Below, piece by piece: positions 1 through 6,601 of a stretch of 53,907 nucleotides of DNA (the stretch's first letter is position 1; every line of letters starts with the position of its first letter). Origin of the DNA: DASPSR01 sp035516175 (GTDB taxonomy: Bacteria; Nitrospirota; UBA9217); contig DATJAO010000012.1 in the NCBI GenBank assembly GCA_035516175.1, positions 1-53,907 on the forward strand, written 5' to 3'. The notes beneath the pieces were generated by a model. The model was not told the DNA's origin, searched no databases, and saw only the letters and a list, made by a program, of their open reading frames with translations. The position numbers were made by a program, and so were the translations under genes.

Positions 1-198
1 TAGGAGCAACATGCGGAGGAGTACTTCCGGATCAATCGAGGGACGGCCCGTATAACTGTAAAGATGCTTTACCTTGTCCCGAACGAAACTTAGATCTATG
101 TGCTTGTCTATCAATCTGAGAAGATGATCTTCAGGAACTAAGTCTTCCATCCGTATATAGTAGAACATCGGCTCGCTTCGGCTATGTTCTCCTAACAA
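1..198 (-). CDS. Transposase, N-terminal part (IS1182/DUF772 type), runs off the window
   Basis: The minus strand reads from a TTG at 198 with a strong Shine-Dalgarno (GAGGAGGG, 6 bases upstream) into a protein with FYYIRMEDLVPEDHLLR and TGRPSIDPEVLLRML. These are the usual N-terminal motifs of IS1182-like/DUF772 transposases. The ATG at 166-168 is an alternative start, but the TTG has the ribosome site. Only 66 residues are visible, and the DDE catalytic core lies outside the window. Upstream, at about 250-275, is the stretch GAGTTTTTCAACAGCCTGA, which resembles the end of such elements, so the insertion sequence probably ends there. Whether the gene is intact cannot be judged. Confidence 0.75.
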   Translation of the reverse strand, partial: MLGEHSRSEPMFYYIRMEDLVPEDHLLRLIDKHIDLSFVRDKVKHLYSYTGRPSIDPEVLLRMLLL

Positions 199-479
199 GT
201 GTCCCTCCTCGTTAACATAGATTTACGAGTAATATAGCAGATTTCGTTAGGAGTTTTTCAACAGCCTGATACGAGGTAGCATGGGAGGCCCTTGCCGATG
301 CTGCACAGGACAGCAACTGGTGGATATAAGGCACAAACCGAAATTCCATTGGCTCGGCAAGGGAGTCGGATTTGCCCATAGTACCGCTTGTATCCCAAGG
401 ACAACATAACCTTGGGAGAGGGAAGGGGCAATACCTTCATCACGTTTCCAAAGGAGGGAAGGAGTGCGGAGATTGCGTC

Positions 480-1166
480 ATGCTTGAAACTCCAGAGCAG
501 ATTCGGGAACTTCAGAGGAAACTATACCAGAAGGCCAAGCAGGAACCGAAGTTCAGATTCTATCTCCTCTACGACAAGGTCTATCGGCTGGACATCCTGG
601 GCCACGCCTACGATCTTGTCAAAGCAAACAAAGGTGCAGCCGGCGTAGACGGCCAAACCTTTGAGCGCATAGAGGGGACAGGAGAGGGGGCGCAGGAGTA
701 TCTTGAGAATCTAGCACAAGAGCTACGAGCCAAGACGTACAAGCCTATGCCGGTAAGGAGAGTCTATATCCCCAAGGCAGATGGAGGCAAGAGGCCGCTT
801 GGTATACCGACCATCAAAGACCGTATCGTTCAGATGGCGACCAAGCTGGTCATCGAGCCAATCTTTGAGGCCGACTTCCAGGAGAACTCATACGGATTCA
901 GGCCGGAAAGGAATGCCCATCAGGCAATGGACGATATAGCCACCCACCTCAGGGCAGGCAGAACACAGGTAATAGACGCGGACATCAGCAAGTACTTTGA
1001 CAGCATCCCGCATGACAAACTCCTCAAGGAAGTTGCCAAACGCATCGTGGATAAAAACATCCTGAGACTCATCAAGATGTGGCTCACAGTGCCCGGTTGT
1101 AGAGGAAGAAGACGGAACGAAGCGGTATAAGGGTAACGACAAGGGCACGCCTCAGGGAGGAGTAAT
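480..1166 (+). pseudogene. ltrA: Group II intron reverse transcriptase/maturase, 5' part (disrupted)
   Basis: This encodes the fingers and first palm blocks of a group II intron RT: NKGAAGVDGQTF (RT0/RT1), RRVYIPKADGGKRPLGIP, YGFRPERNAHQA and the first catalytic aspartate in VIDADISKYFDSI. There are two lesions. One extra G in the CCCGG at 1092-1096 shifts the frame; removing one base gives VPVVEEEDGTKRYKG as in intact relatives. At 1166 the gene is cut by a recombinase element between PQGG-V and I-SPLL. Joining 480-1166 to 3404-4034 without the extra base gives about 438 residues, normal for these proteins. The ATG at 480 was chosen because homology begins at MLETPEQIR; an in-frame upstream ATG at 372 lies in intron leader RNA. 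Confidence 0.85.
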
Positions 1167-2814
1167 TACTCCTCCCACACAATAGATAACTTGGCGTATT
1201 TGAGCGTGGTGATGGGTAAGGTGTCGTCGTTGGCTCGGGAAACACCGTAGTAGTCGGGATTGAATGCTTTATCGTTACCGTATCCGTGTCGACCAAAATT
1301 TTCCTGATAACGAGCCTCAGTATTTTTTGACGATCCAGTACATTTAAGGTTTCTGCTGATCTGCGCATACGAAACAAAAAATCATCTATTTTACTGACAA
1401 GCTGCAAATAGGTTTCCTCGTCAATTGTCTTGGCTTCCATTAATTGCAGTTCCGATCTTAGTGCTGACTGTCTTTTCCTTAACTCTTGCATTCGCATGCG
1501 CAACTCTGGAAGCTGCAATAACCCCTCTTGATATGCATCGAGCAATCGGTCAATACCATTTTGCACACGAGCAATTTCTTTAGCAAGAGTTTCTTTACGG
1601 ATCCTTGTCGGATTGGAGTTTCGAGCTTCCTGAATCCTACGGTTTATCTCCTTATGAATGAGGTCGGGATCTTCAAATAACCGAATCACATGTTTCCATA
1701 CAAGCTCATCCAGATAATCCTGACGGATTGGACGGTTTGCGCACACGCGACCATTGGGATACCGGTAATCGTCAGAGCCGAGGCAACGATAGTAATAAAG
1801 TTTTCTCTTAGACGTCCGCGTAGAAGTCCTGTACAAGGCATACCCACACTTGCTGCAAACTAAAATTCCTTGGAGGAGAGTGGGCTCCTTGGTGTGACGA
1901 CGGGAGAACTGCTTGTTTTTTTCTAACCGCTCCTGAGCAAGACGAAAGATATCTTCACTGATAATGGGAGGGACAGAAATCTCGATCCACTGCTCCTTAG
2001 GCCGTTCACGGGAAGCACTATTGCGGACAGAATAACCGCCACGCTTGCGCAAAGAACGAGTGATTTTCTTCCTCTCTGTCCGCTCTGTCTTGCCAAAACA
2101 TGCGGTCCCCTTATATGCAGGATTGCGGAGCATTGCCCAAACAGTAGAGCGGTCCCATGTGGATTTCCCTCGCCGGGTTGCAATGCCCAGAGCGTTAAGT
2201 TTTCTATAAATCTCCCCCATGCTCAATGCGCCCTCTGTATACCAACGATAGACATCCCGTACTACCTCTGCCTCCCCCTCGATTATATCGTAATAGGCGG
2301 CAGAGGTATCAGACTTTTTAATATATCGGTATCCATAAGGCGCCCCGGACATAACATTTACTGAACCGCTCCTGGCGCGATGCCTTTTACCGCGCCTGCT
2401 GCGCTCCGCGATCTGCGCCCTTTCGTATTCAGCGATCATGCCTTGAAACTGCACAAGGAGTGCTTCCTCAGGAGTGGACGCCTGAGGCGACTTTATGAAG
2501 TTTACCTCTACCCCTTGGCGCGCAAACTCCTCAATCAAGAGCACTTGGTAGGCATATTTCCGGCTGAGTCGATCAGGTGAATACACCAATACCACTTCTA
2601 TTTGTCCCTCGGCAGCCAGATCACGCAAACGCTCAAGACCGGGACGTTGCAGGATGGCTCCGCTATATCCCTCATCCTGGAATATCCATTCCGGCAATAC
2701 CGTATATCCGCCGGCTTTTGCATATTCCTTAAGAGCCTCGGTCTGACTACCTATGGTTTGCTCTTCTTTTTGTCTCTCCGACGATACCCGAGCATATAGC
2801 GCCGCTGTCTTCAC
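1084..2814 (-). CDS. Large serine recombinase (site-specific integrase)
   Basis: This 576-residue protein cuts and rejoins DNA through a serine nucleophile and should move the surrounding element. The N-terminal resolvase domain shows LYARVSSERQ with the catalytic serine at residue 11 or 12, VLVYSPDRLSRKYAYQ, and the helix AERSRRGKRHRARSG. A recombinase domain follows (GAPYGYRYIK, then TRRGKSTWDRSTVWAMLRNP). After that come a zinc-ribbon (CSKCGYALY through CANR) and a coiled-coil region (about residues 420-500). The start overlaps the preceding small gene by 68 bases. The last residues, after SYLLCGRSNY, are read from the element end and then antisense through the interrupted RT gene. The natural C-terminus therefore depends on where the element lands. 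Confidence 0.92.
   Translation of the reverse strand: MKTAALYARVSSERQKEEQTIGSQTEALKEYAKAGGYTVLPEWIFQDEGYSGAILQRPGLERLRDLAAEGQIEVVLVYSPDRLSRKYAYQVLLIEEFARQGVEVNFIKSPQASTPEEALLVQFQGMIAEYERAQIAERSRRGKRHRARSGSVNVMSGAPYGYRYIKKSDTSAAYYDIIEGEAEVVRDVYRWYTEGALSMGEIYRKLNALGIATRRGKSTWDRSTVWAMLRNPAYKGTACFGKTERTERKKITRSLRKRGGYSVRNSASRERPKEQWIEISVPPIISEDIFRLAQERLEKNKQFSRRHTKEPTLLQGILVCSKCGYALYRTSTRTSKRKLYYYRCLGSDDYRYPNGRVCANRPIRQDYLDELVWKHVIRLFEDPDLIHKEINRRIQEARNSNPTRIRKETLAKEIARVQNGIDRLLDAYQEGLLQLPELRMRMQELRKRQSALRSELQLMEAKTIDEETYLQLVSKIDDFLFRMRRSAETLNVLDRQKILRLVIRKILVDTDTVTIKHSIPTTTVFPEPTTTPYPSPRSNTPSYLLCGRSNYSSLRRALVVTLIPLRSVFFLYNRAL
1165..1191 (+). repeat. Left 27-bp inverted end of the recombinase element
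   Basis: The sequence is the exact reverse complement of 3377-3403. Together with the flanking GGGAGGAGTAAT it forms a local palindrome GGAGGAGTAATTACTCCTCC (1156-1175), which is the presumed attL crossover region. Confidence 0.9.
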
Positions 2815-2974
2815 TCGCTCCGTCTCCCTTTTCCGCTAATTTCGGCTCATCCTTATCGAGCGACCAGATCATCTCTGGGACCAACAATCGGTAAATCTGT
2901 GAAAGTTTCTGATCGCACAGTCGATCATAACTGTAGAGCAACTGGATCTCTCTTTCACGACGCCTCCCGGCCAT
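2747..2974 (-). CDS. Small charged protein of the recombinase element
   Basis: 75 residues: a basic start (MAGRRREREIQLLYSYDRL), then LCDQKLSQIYRLLVPE, then an acidic and polar tail. It overlaps the gene upstream by 20 bases and the recombinase downstream by 68 bases, which points to coupled translation within one transcript. I do not recognise a domain. Its fixed place between a DNA-binding protein and the recombinase suggests an accessory or directionality factor, which is inference only. Confidence 0.6.
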   Translation of the reverse strand: MAGRRREREIQLLYSYDRLCDQKLSQIYRLLVPEMIWSLDKDEPKLAEKGDGASEDSGAICSGIVGETKRRANHR

Positions 2975-3293
2975 GCCCCCCTCTTTTGAGAAATCCCCTT
3001 AGTGCTTGCGTTACTATGTTGCTCAATGAATCCCCGGAGGAATTCGACAAACGCCTTATCAAAGCAACCAACCTCTTGGGTAGTTTTACGGTAAAGACCA
3101 CCTTCTCTTCTGGAACCGGCATTGCGTGCCTTCTGCTCTGGGCCTCCTGAATGTACCGGTATGCTTGCCTTCGTGAAACTCCAAATTGCTCCATTATCAC
3201 TGATATCGCTTCGTTCGTGCCTGAGCCCTTTTTCAATAAAGACATCGCCGTATTGATACGCTCGGCCAACTCTGAATTTTGAGATCTCGTCAT
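2955..3293 (-). CDS. HTH plus ribbon-helix-helix-like DNA-binding protein of the element
   Basis: 112 residues. The N-terminal half contains a helix-turn-helix (AISVIMEQFGVSRRQAYRYI). The C-terminal half, VVFTVKLPKRLVALIRRL followed by LSNIVTQALRGFLKR, has the beta-strand-then-two-helices pattern of CopG/ribbon-helix-helix proteins. It is the first gene of the element, reading away from the right end, and is followed by two overlapping genes. A role in controlling recombinase expression or in assembling the synapse is likely but unproven. Confidence 0.7.
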   Translation of the reverse strand: MTRSQNSELAERINTAMSLLKKGSGTNEAISVIMEQFGVSRRQAYRYIQEAQSRRHAMPVPEEKVVFTVKLPKRLVALIRRLSNSSGDSLSNIVTQALRGFLKRGGHGREAS

Positions 3294-3376
3294 ATGTCAT
3301 AAGAGTACTTCCTTTTATGTCAAAAGTCAAGTATTATTCCAATGCCTCTTATATGTTAAAACATTTTCAAACTCGA

Positions 3377-3403
3377 AGTTATCTATTGTGTGGGAGGAGT
3401 AAT
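3377..3403 (+). repeat. Right 27-bp inverted end of the recombinase element
   Basis: The sequence is the exact reverse complement of 1165-1191 and ends in GGGAGGAGTAAT, which is also found at 1155-1166. RT coding sequence resumes at 3404. It is the presumed attR. Confidence 0.9.
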
Positions 3404-4034
3404 ATCACCACTCCTCGCCAATATTTATCTCAACATACTCGACACCCTATGGAAGAAGGAGCGCATACAAGAAGAGTATGGGGCGCGGCTCATCAGATAC
3501 GCCGATGATTTTGTGGTGTTGTGTCGAGGGAACACGGAAAGGGTGCGACAGGGGATCGAAAGAGTCCTTGCGCACTTAGGCCTCAGCCTCAATGAGCAGA
3601 AGACAAAGATGGTGGATGCCAGAGCCGAGAGCTTCAATTTTCTCGGTTTCACCGTCAAGCTCAAGCGGAGCCCGAGGACAGGAGGCGTCTACTCTCTGGT
3701 TACGCCCTCACGCAAGGCCGTACAAAAGGTAAAAACGGAGATAAAGAGGCTTACCCAAGAAGCGTACCTTATCGTTCCCCTCCAGCAGGTCATCAAGAAT
3801 CTCAACAGCGTAGCTCGAGGCTGGCAGAACTACTTCCGTTATCGCAACTGCAGCAGGCAGCTGTGGAACGTCAAATACTATCTTGAGGGAAGAGTACGAC
3901 GGCATCTCATGCGGAAACGCCGCAAAAGTGGATGGGGATACAATATATATACATCCGACTACCTGTACAAGCTTGGGCTCTACAAGATGACGACAAGCGC
4001 CCCTTGGAAAACCACTGCGAATGCCTTTGGATGA
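3404..4034 (+). pseudogene. ltrA: Group II intron reverse transcriptase/maturase, 3' part (disrupted)
   Basis: This is the continuation of the split RT. It begins at ISPLLANIYLN, carries the second catalytic motif RYADDFVVLC, then block GLSLNEQKTKMV and NFLGFTVK. Next comes the maturase X (GIIM) domain with SVARGWQNYFRYRN and the basic tail RRHLMRKRRKSGWGY. No endonuclease (HNH) domain follows, so the original protein was of the En-minus kind. The frame is open from the recombinase-element junction to the stop at 4032. It could be translated from a GTG created at the junction (3390), but that product would lack the first catalytic aspartate. Confidence 0.85.
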
Positions 4035-4043
4035 AGATGATTG

Positions 4044-4161
4044 GAAAGCCGGATTCGGGAAAACTGAATGTCCGGTTTGATGAGGGGGTCTTGGAGATAG
4101 AGTATGGTTGGGCTAGTGAGGCACTGTCAGCCGAAAGGGACAGAAACAGATAGGCCCAACC
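4044..4161 (+). ncRNA. Group II intron domain V and probable domain VI
   Basis: Ten bases after the RT stop, positions 4044-4078 form the compact hairpin expected of domain V: an AAAGCCGGAT arm carrying the AGC triad pairs with ATGTCCGGTTT across a GGGAAAACT apical part. TGAGGGGG follows directly, as in many bacterial introns. A second hairpin pairs GGTTGGGC (4106-4113) with GCCCAACC (4154-4161) and fits domain VI or the 3' flank. The assignment rests on position and shape; the branch-point adenosine was not identified. Confidence 0.6.
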
Positions 4162-4168
4162 TGTAGCC

Positions 4169-4562
4169 ACTACGCCAAGGCTCCACTCTACGGTGAAGCC
4201 GAGCTTTATTTAATATTAGCGTAGATGCAGAATTCATTTTGTATCTTTGCATTTTGTGATAAATTTTTCCGTCAGCAACTCCTTCCTGTAGCAAACGAGT
4301 TTCCATTCTTAGCAACAACATAAAGTTTGAAGTAGTTTTCTGCAATCATCAACCGACCTTTTCACCGTTCATGGGCATTGACAGTTTTCAATTGCAGGCA
4401 TATCATTCGAGAATTGTTCCGCTATAAACGCGTGAGCATCTTATTTGCTAAATCCTCCAATACCCTATTGCTGATATTAGTTTTGTATGCTCTGTTGCAT
4501 CCGTTCCGCTAATAACATGTTGGGCGACGACGAGTAGAATGACTGATAAAGGAGGTGAAGAG
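4169..4562. other. Intergenic region with one promoter
   Basis: AT-rich, with no open frame with good codon use. The only recognisable signal is a sigma70-type promoter at 4378-4406. I found no repeat or tRNA. Confidence 0.5.
4378..4406 (+). promoter_or_regulatory. Sigma70-type promoter for the flavodoxin remnant
   Basis: TTGACA (4378-4383), a 17-base spacer and TATCAT (4401-4406). Transcription would start near 4413, about 150 bases before the gene at 4563. Confidence 0.6.
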
Positions 4563-4835
4563 ATGATCCTCATACTCAATGGTAGCCCCAGGAAAAAGGG
4601 TGTGACAACGACGATCCTCAAGATAATTGCAGATGAAGCGCGTTCTGCCGGCGCCGAAGTGGAGTGGGTCGACGTCAATGATCTTTCAATAAGGCCATGT
4701 ATCGGGCGTCTGAAATGCAGGCCCGACAAAAAGTGTATTCTTCCGAGAGACGACGCGCATATGAGTTCGTTCTTCCCAGAAGTCACAACATTAATCCACC
4801 CGCAGAAAGTCGAAACGAATCACATCAAATTGTGA
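4563..4835 (+). pseudogene. Flavodoxin-fold NAD(P)H-dependent FMN reductase, truncated
   Basis: The first 60-70 residues are typical of NADPH-dependent FMN reductases. ILILNGSPRKKGVTTTIL is the FMN phosphate loop and VEWVDVNDLSIRPCIG leads into CRPDKKCILPRDDAH. After about 4760 similarity ends and the frame runs through unrelated sequence to 4835. Relatives continue for another 100 or more residues, including the flavin ring-binding loop. The start (ATG 4563) has an excellent site, AAAGGAGGTG, 5 bases upstream. The 3' end was therefore lost by deletion or rearrangement, and the product should not bind flavin stably. Confidence 0.75.
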
Positions 4836-5059
4836 GTATAGAACAATTCAACCCTCCTTTATCAATGTCAACAGCTCGACTATCCTGTCCAAAATTTGTC
4901 TGATGTTGCAGTTCGTCCCTTTTCCGATCTCCTTGTAATAGCAATCCTTTTTTATGGCACCGGTATTGCTAATGTTTATTGTGGAAAACGAGAAGGACCG
5001 GTGCTTGGGGAAGACACCGTTCCCGGGGACAGTGAAGAGACGCTAAGGAGGAGCAGGAA

Positions 5060-5401
5060 ATGGTAAAACTGCAGGAAGTGGCAGGCAGCGCGATGGAAGT
5101 CAAAACGAAAATGAATTGCTGGGAGTTTAAACGATGCGGAAGACAACCCCAGGGTTTTCACGTTCATGACCTTGGCGTCTGTCCTGCGTCTCTGGAGCAA
5201 AAACTCGATGGTGTGCATGAAGGCGTAAATGCCGGGCGGTCATGCTGGGTTGTAGCAGGGACCTTATGTAAGGGGCAGCTACAGGGAACCTTCGCGCAGA
5301 AATACAAGAATTGTAAAGAGTGCGATTTTTATTTAAGAGTACGAGAAGAGGAGCAAACGAATTTCCGGCTCACTGCGGTTCTTCTGGACGCATTGAAATA
5401 A
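5060..5401 (+). CDS. Two-CW domain protein
   Basis: 113 residues with two cysteine-tryptophan units: NCWEFKRCGRQ followed by HVHDLGVCPAS, and SCWVVAGTLCKGQLQGTF followed by YKNCKECDFY. This pattern defines the two-CW domain, found alone or attached to chemoreceptors and signalling proteins. The cysteines probably bind a metal or form a redox switch, which is inference. There is no signal peptide, so it should be cytoplasmic. A good ribosome site (AAGGAGGAGC) precedes the ATG. The CZB-domain gene follows 91 bases later, so the two may serve the same signalling system. Confidence 0.75.
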   Translation: MVKLQEVAGSAMEVKTKMNCWEFKRCGRQPQGFHVHDLGVCPASLEQKLDGVHEGVNAGRSCWVVAGTLCKGQLQGTFAQKYKNCKECDFYLRVREEEQTNFRLTAVLLDALK

Positions 5402-5492
5402 TTTTAAGCGCTTTCTCTTTCGATAGAGGCGAAGGATACCGATTTTTTGGATTTTGTATCCTCCACCCTACGACTCTTGGAGGGGAGCATCG

Positions 5493-5852
5493 ATGAGCGC
5501 AATGATATTCAGGACCTTTAAAGTCAAGCACCGGGCATGGACGACGAGGCTCAAGGACTTTCTGGAGGGGAAAGGCGGCCTTACCGAAGAGCAGGCCATC
5601 TCACACGAAGACTGCAGCCTGGGCAAGTGGATGTACGCCGAGGGGCTGGTACATTACAAGACCATTCCAGAGATGATAAGCCTGGAAAAGGTGCATATCA
5701 ACCTGCACGAGACTGTGAAAAACATCGTGTCTCTCAAAAACGAAGGCAAGGCCGCAGAGGCCGATGCCGAGTACCTGAAGATTGGGCCGATCTCCGACGA
5801 GATCATCAATCTTCTCACGGTGATCGAAAGGAAGGTTTCCGCAGCAGCGTGA
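5493..5852 (+). CDS. CZB (chemoreceptor zinc-binding) domain protein
   Basis: About 119 residues. The motif HEDCSLGKWMYAEGLVHYK with the preceding KHRAWTTRLKDFL and following KVHINLHETVKN matches the CZB fold, in which three histidines and a cysteine hold zinc (the H-x2-C-x-LGKW core is clear). CZB domains usually sit on diguanylate cyclases or chemoreceptors and sense zinc or hypochlorous acid. Here it is free-standing. The ATG at 5493 is preferred because TTGGAGGGGAGC lies just upstream; an upstream in-frame ATG at 5454 has no ribosome site and adds non-homologous residues. Confidence 0.8.
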   Translation: MSAMIFRTFKVKHRAWTTRLKDFLEGKGGLTEEQAISHEDCSLGKWMYAEGLVHYKTIPEMISLEKVHINLHETVKNIVSLKNEGKAAEADAEYLKIGPISDEIINLLTVIERKVSAAA

Positions 5853-6417
5853 CAGATGTCCATGCGTCATCGCTTGACGTGATGCGTCTAGATAGACAGA
5901 GCCCCTCGATAAAAATTACATGCCGATTAAGGTTATTAGAGAAAAAGACGATAAACAAATGAAAGAAATAATAGGCTGCGAAGTATATAGAAAAGGCGAA
6001 GCGAATAAAGAGCAAATTAAATGTTCAGGACTTTTCGAATAATAGCATGGGCGAGTCCTGGGATATGTTGACGCATAAGTCATGTACCGATTCCTCGACG
6101 ACAGCCAAACCTAGCAAACGGTTCCAGCCGACGTCCCTGTTTCTGGGTCTTCGACCTTCGCAGGGCCGCGGTTGAACCTTGGCGTTCATATACAATTTCC
6201 AAGTAGAATTCTGCATTGAATTTTAGTCAACACGGATGCGTGCTTGTAGGTGTATCAGGCACTTCATGCTCTTTAGAATATATAAAGAATTGTCCCTGTA
6301 ATCTGCAAACATCAAACGCTAGTATAGATCAACCACATTATCCGAGTTTTAAACATAGAGTAGAGTTTGTATTGTTTGCAACTTCAACCATTTAATCCGC
6401 ATAGCTCAAAAAAAGAA
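5853..6417. other. Intergenic region, nothing recognised
   Basis: About 560 bases without a supportable gene. Short frames exist on both strands but lack ribosome sites and homology. No tRNA-like or repeated sequence was seen. Confidence 0.5.
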
Positions 6418-6440
6418 AGGGCCCGGTCAGAGACCGGACC
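6411..6440 (-). terminator. Distal terminator of the glutamate synthase operon
   Basis: On the minus strand GGTCCGGTC pairs with GACCGGGCC across three bases and is followed by CTTTCTTTTTTT. It is the second of two tandem terminators. Confidence 0.7.
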
Positions 6441-6471
6441 TCATGTTATTTACCCTATATTAAAACGAGAT

Positions 6472-6502
6472 AAAAAAAGCCTGCCAGATCGCTCTGGCAG
6501 GC
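6472..6502 (-). terminator. Terminator of the glutamate synthase operon
   Basis: A perfect 10-bp stem (GCCTGCCAGA/TCTGGCAGGC) with a 4-base loop. A run of seven U follows on the minus strand and four U on the plus strand, so it may also work in the other direction. Confidence 0.85.
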
Positions 6503-6601
6503 TTTTCAATTCGTATGAATTCGCACTCATGCGTGGTAGCTTGCTGCCTTTATTCGTTCAAACCCTATCGACCAGAAGCGCCTCCTTTTGGCCGTCTATC
6601 G

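Larger units (their letters stand above)
1165..3403 (-). mobile_element. 2.2-kb large-serine-recombinase element with perfect inverted ends
   Basis: The element has perfect 27-bp terminal inverted repeats (1165-1191 and 3377-3403). It carries three overlapping minus-strand genes: an HTH/ribbon-helix protein, a 75-residue protein and a large serine recombinase. A 12-bp sequence, GGGAGGAGTAAT, is repeated at 1155-1166 and 3392-3403. Deleting 1167-3403 (or 1155-3391) rebuilds an uninterrupted RT motif, T-P-Q-G-G-V-I-S-P-L-L-A. That precise repair shows this is an insertion into the intron RT. It resembles no DDE transposon: there is no transposase, and the repeat belongs to the end itself, as expected for site-specific serine integrase att sites. 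Confidence 0.85.
385..4168 (+). mobile_element. Group II intron, interrupted by a serine-recombinase element
   Basis: The unit holds a split reverse transcriptase/maturase gene (480-1166 plus 3404-4034). Just after it comes a domain V-like hairpin and a second long hairpin in the position of domain VI. The 3' edge is placed near the end of that second hairpin. The 5' edge is uncertain: I see a strong stem-loop at 393-417 (CCCAAGG paired with CCTTGGG) in the leader but no convincing GUGYG 5' splice site. The intron lies immediately beside an insertion-sequence end at about 275. Its protein is inactivated, so it should be immobile unless helped in trans. Confidence 0.7.

Noticed and set aside
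1155..3403. Reading GGGAGGAGTAAT as a transposon target-site duplication
   Set aside because: The 12 bases are part of the element's own inverted end and there is no DDE transposase; a shared att core fits the serine recombinase better.
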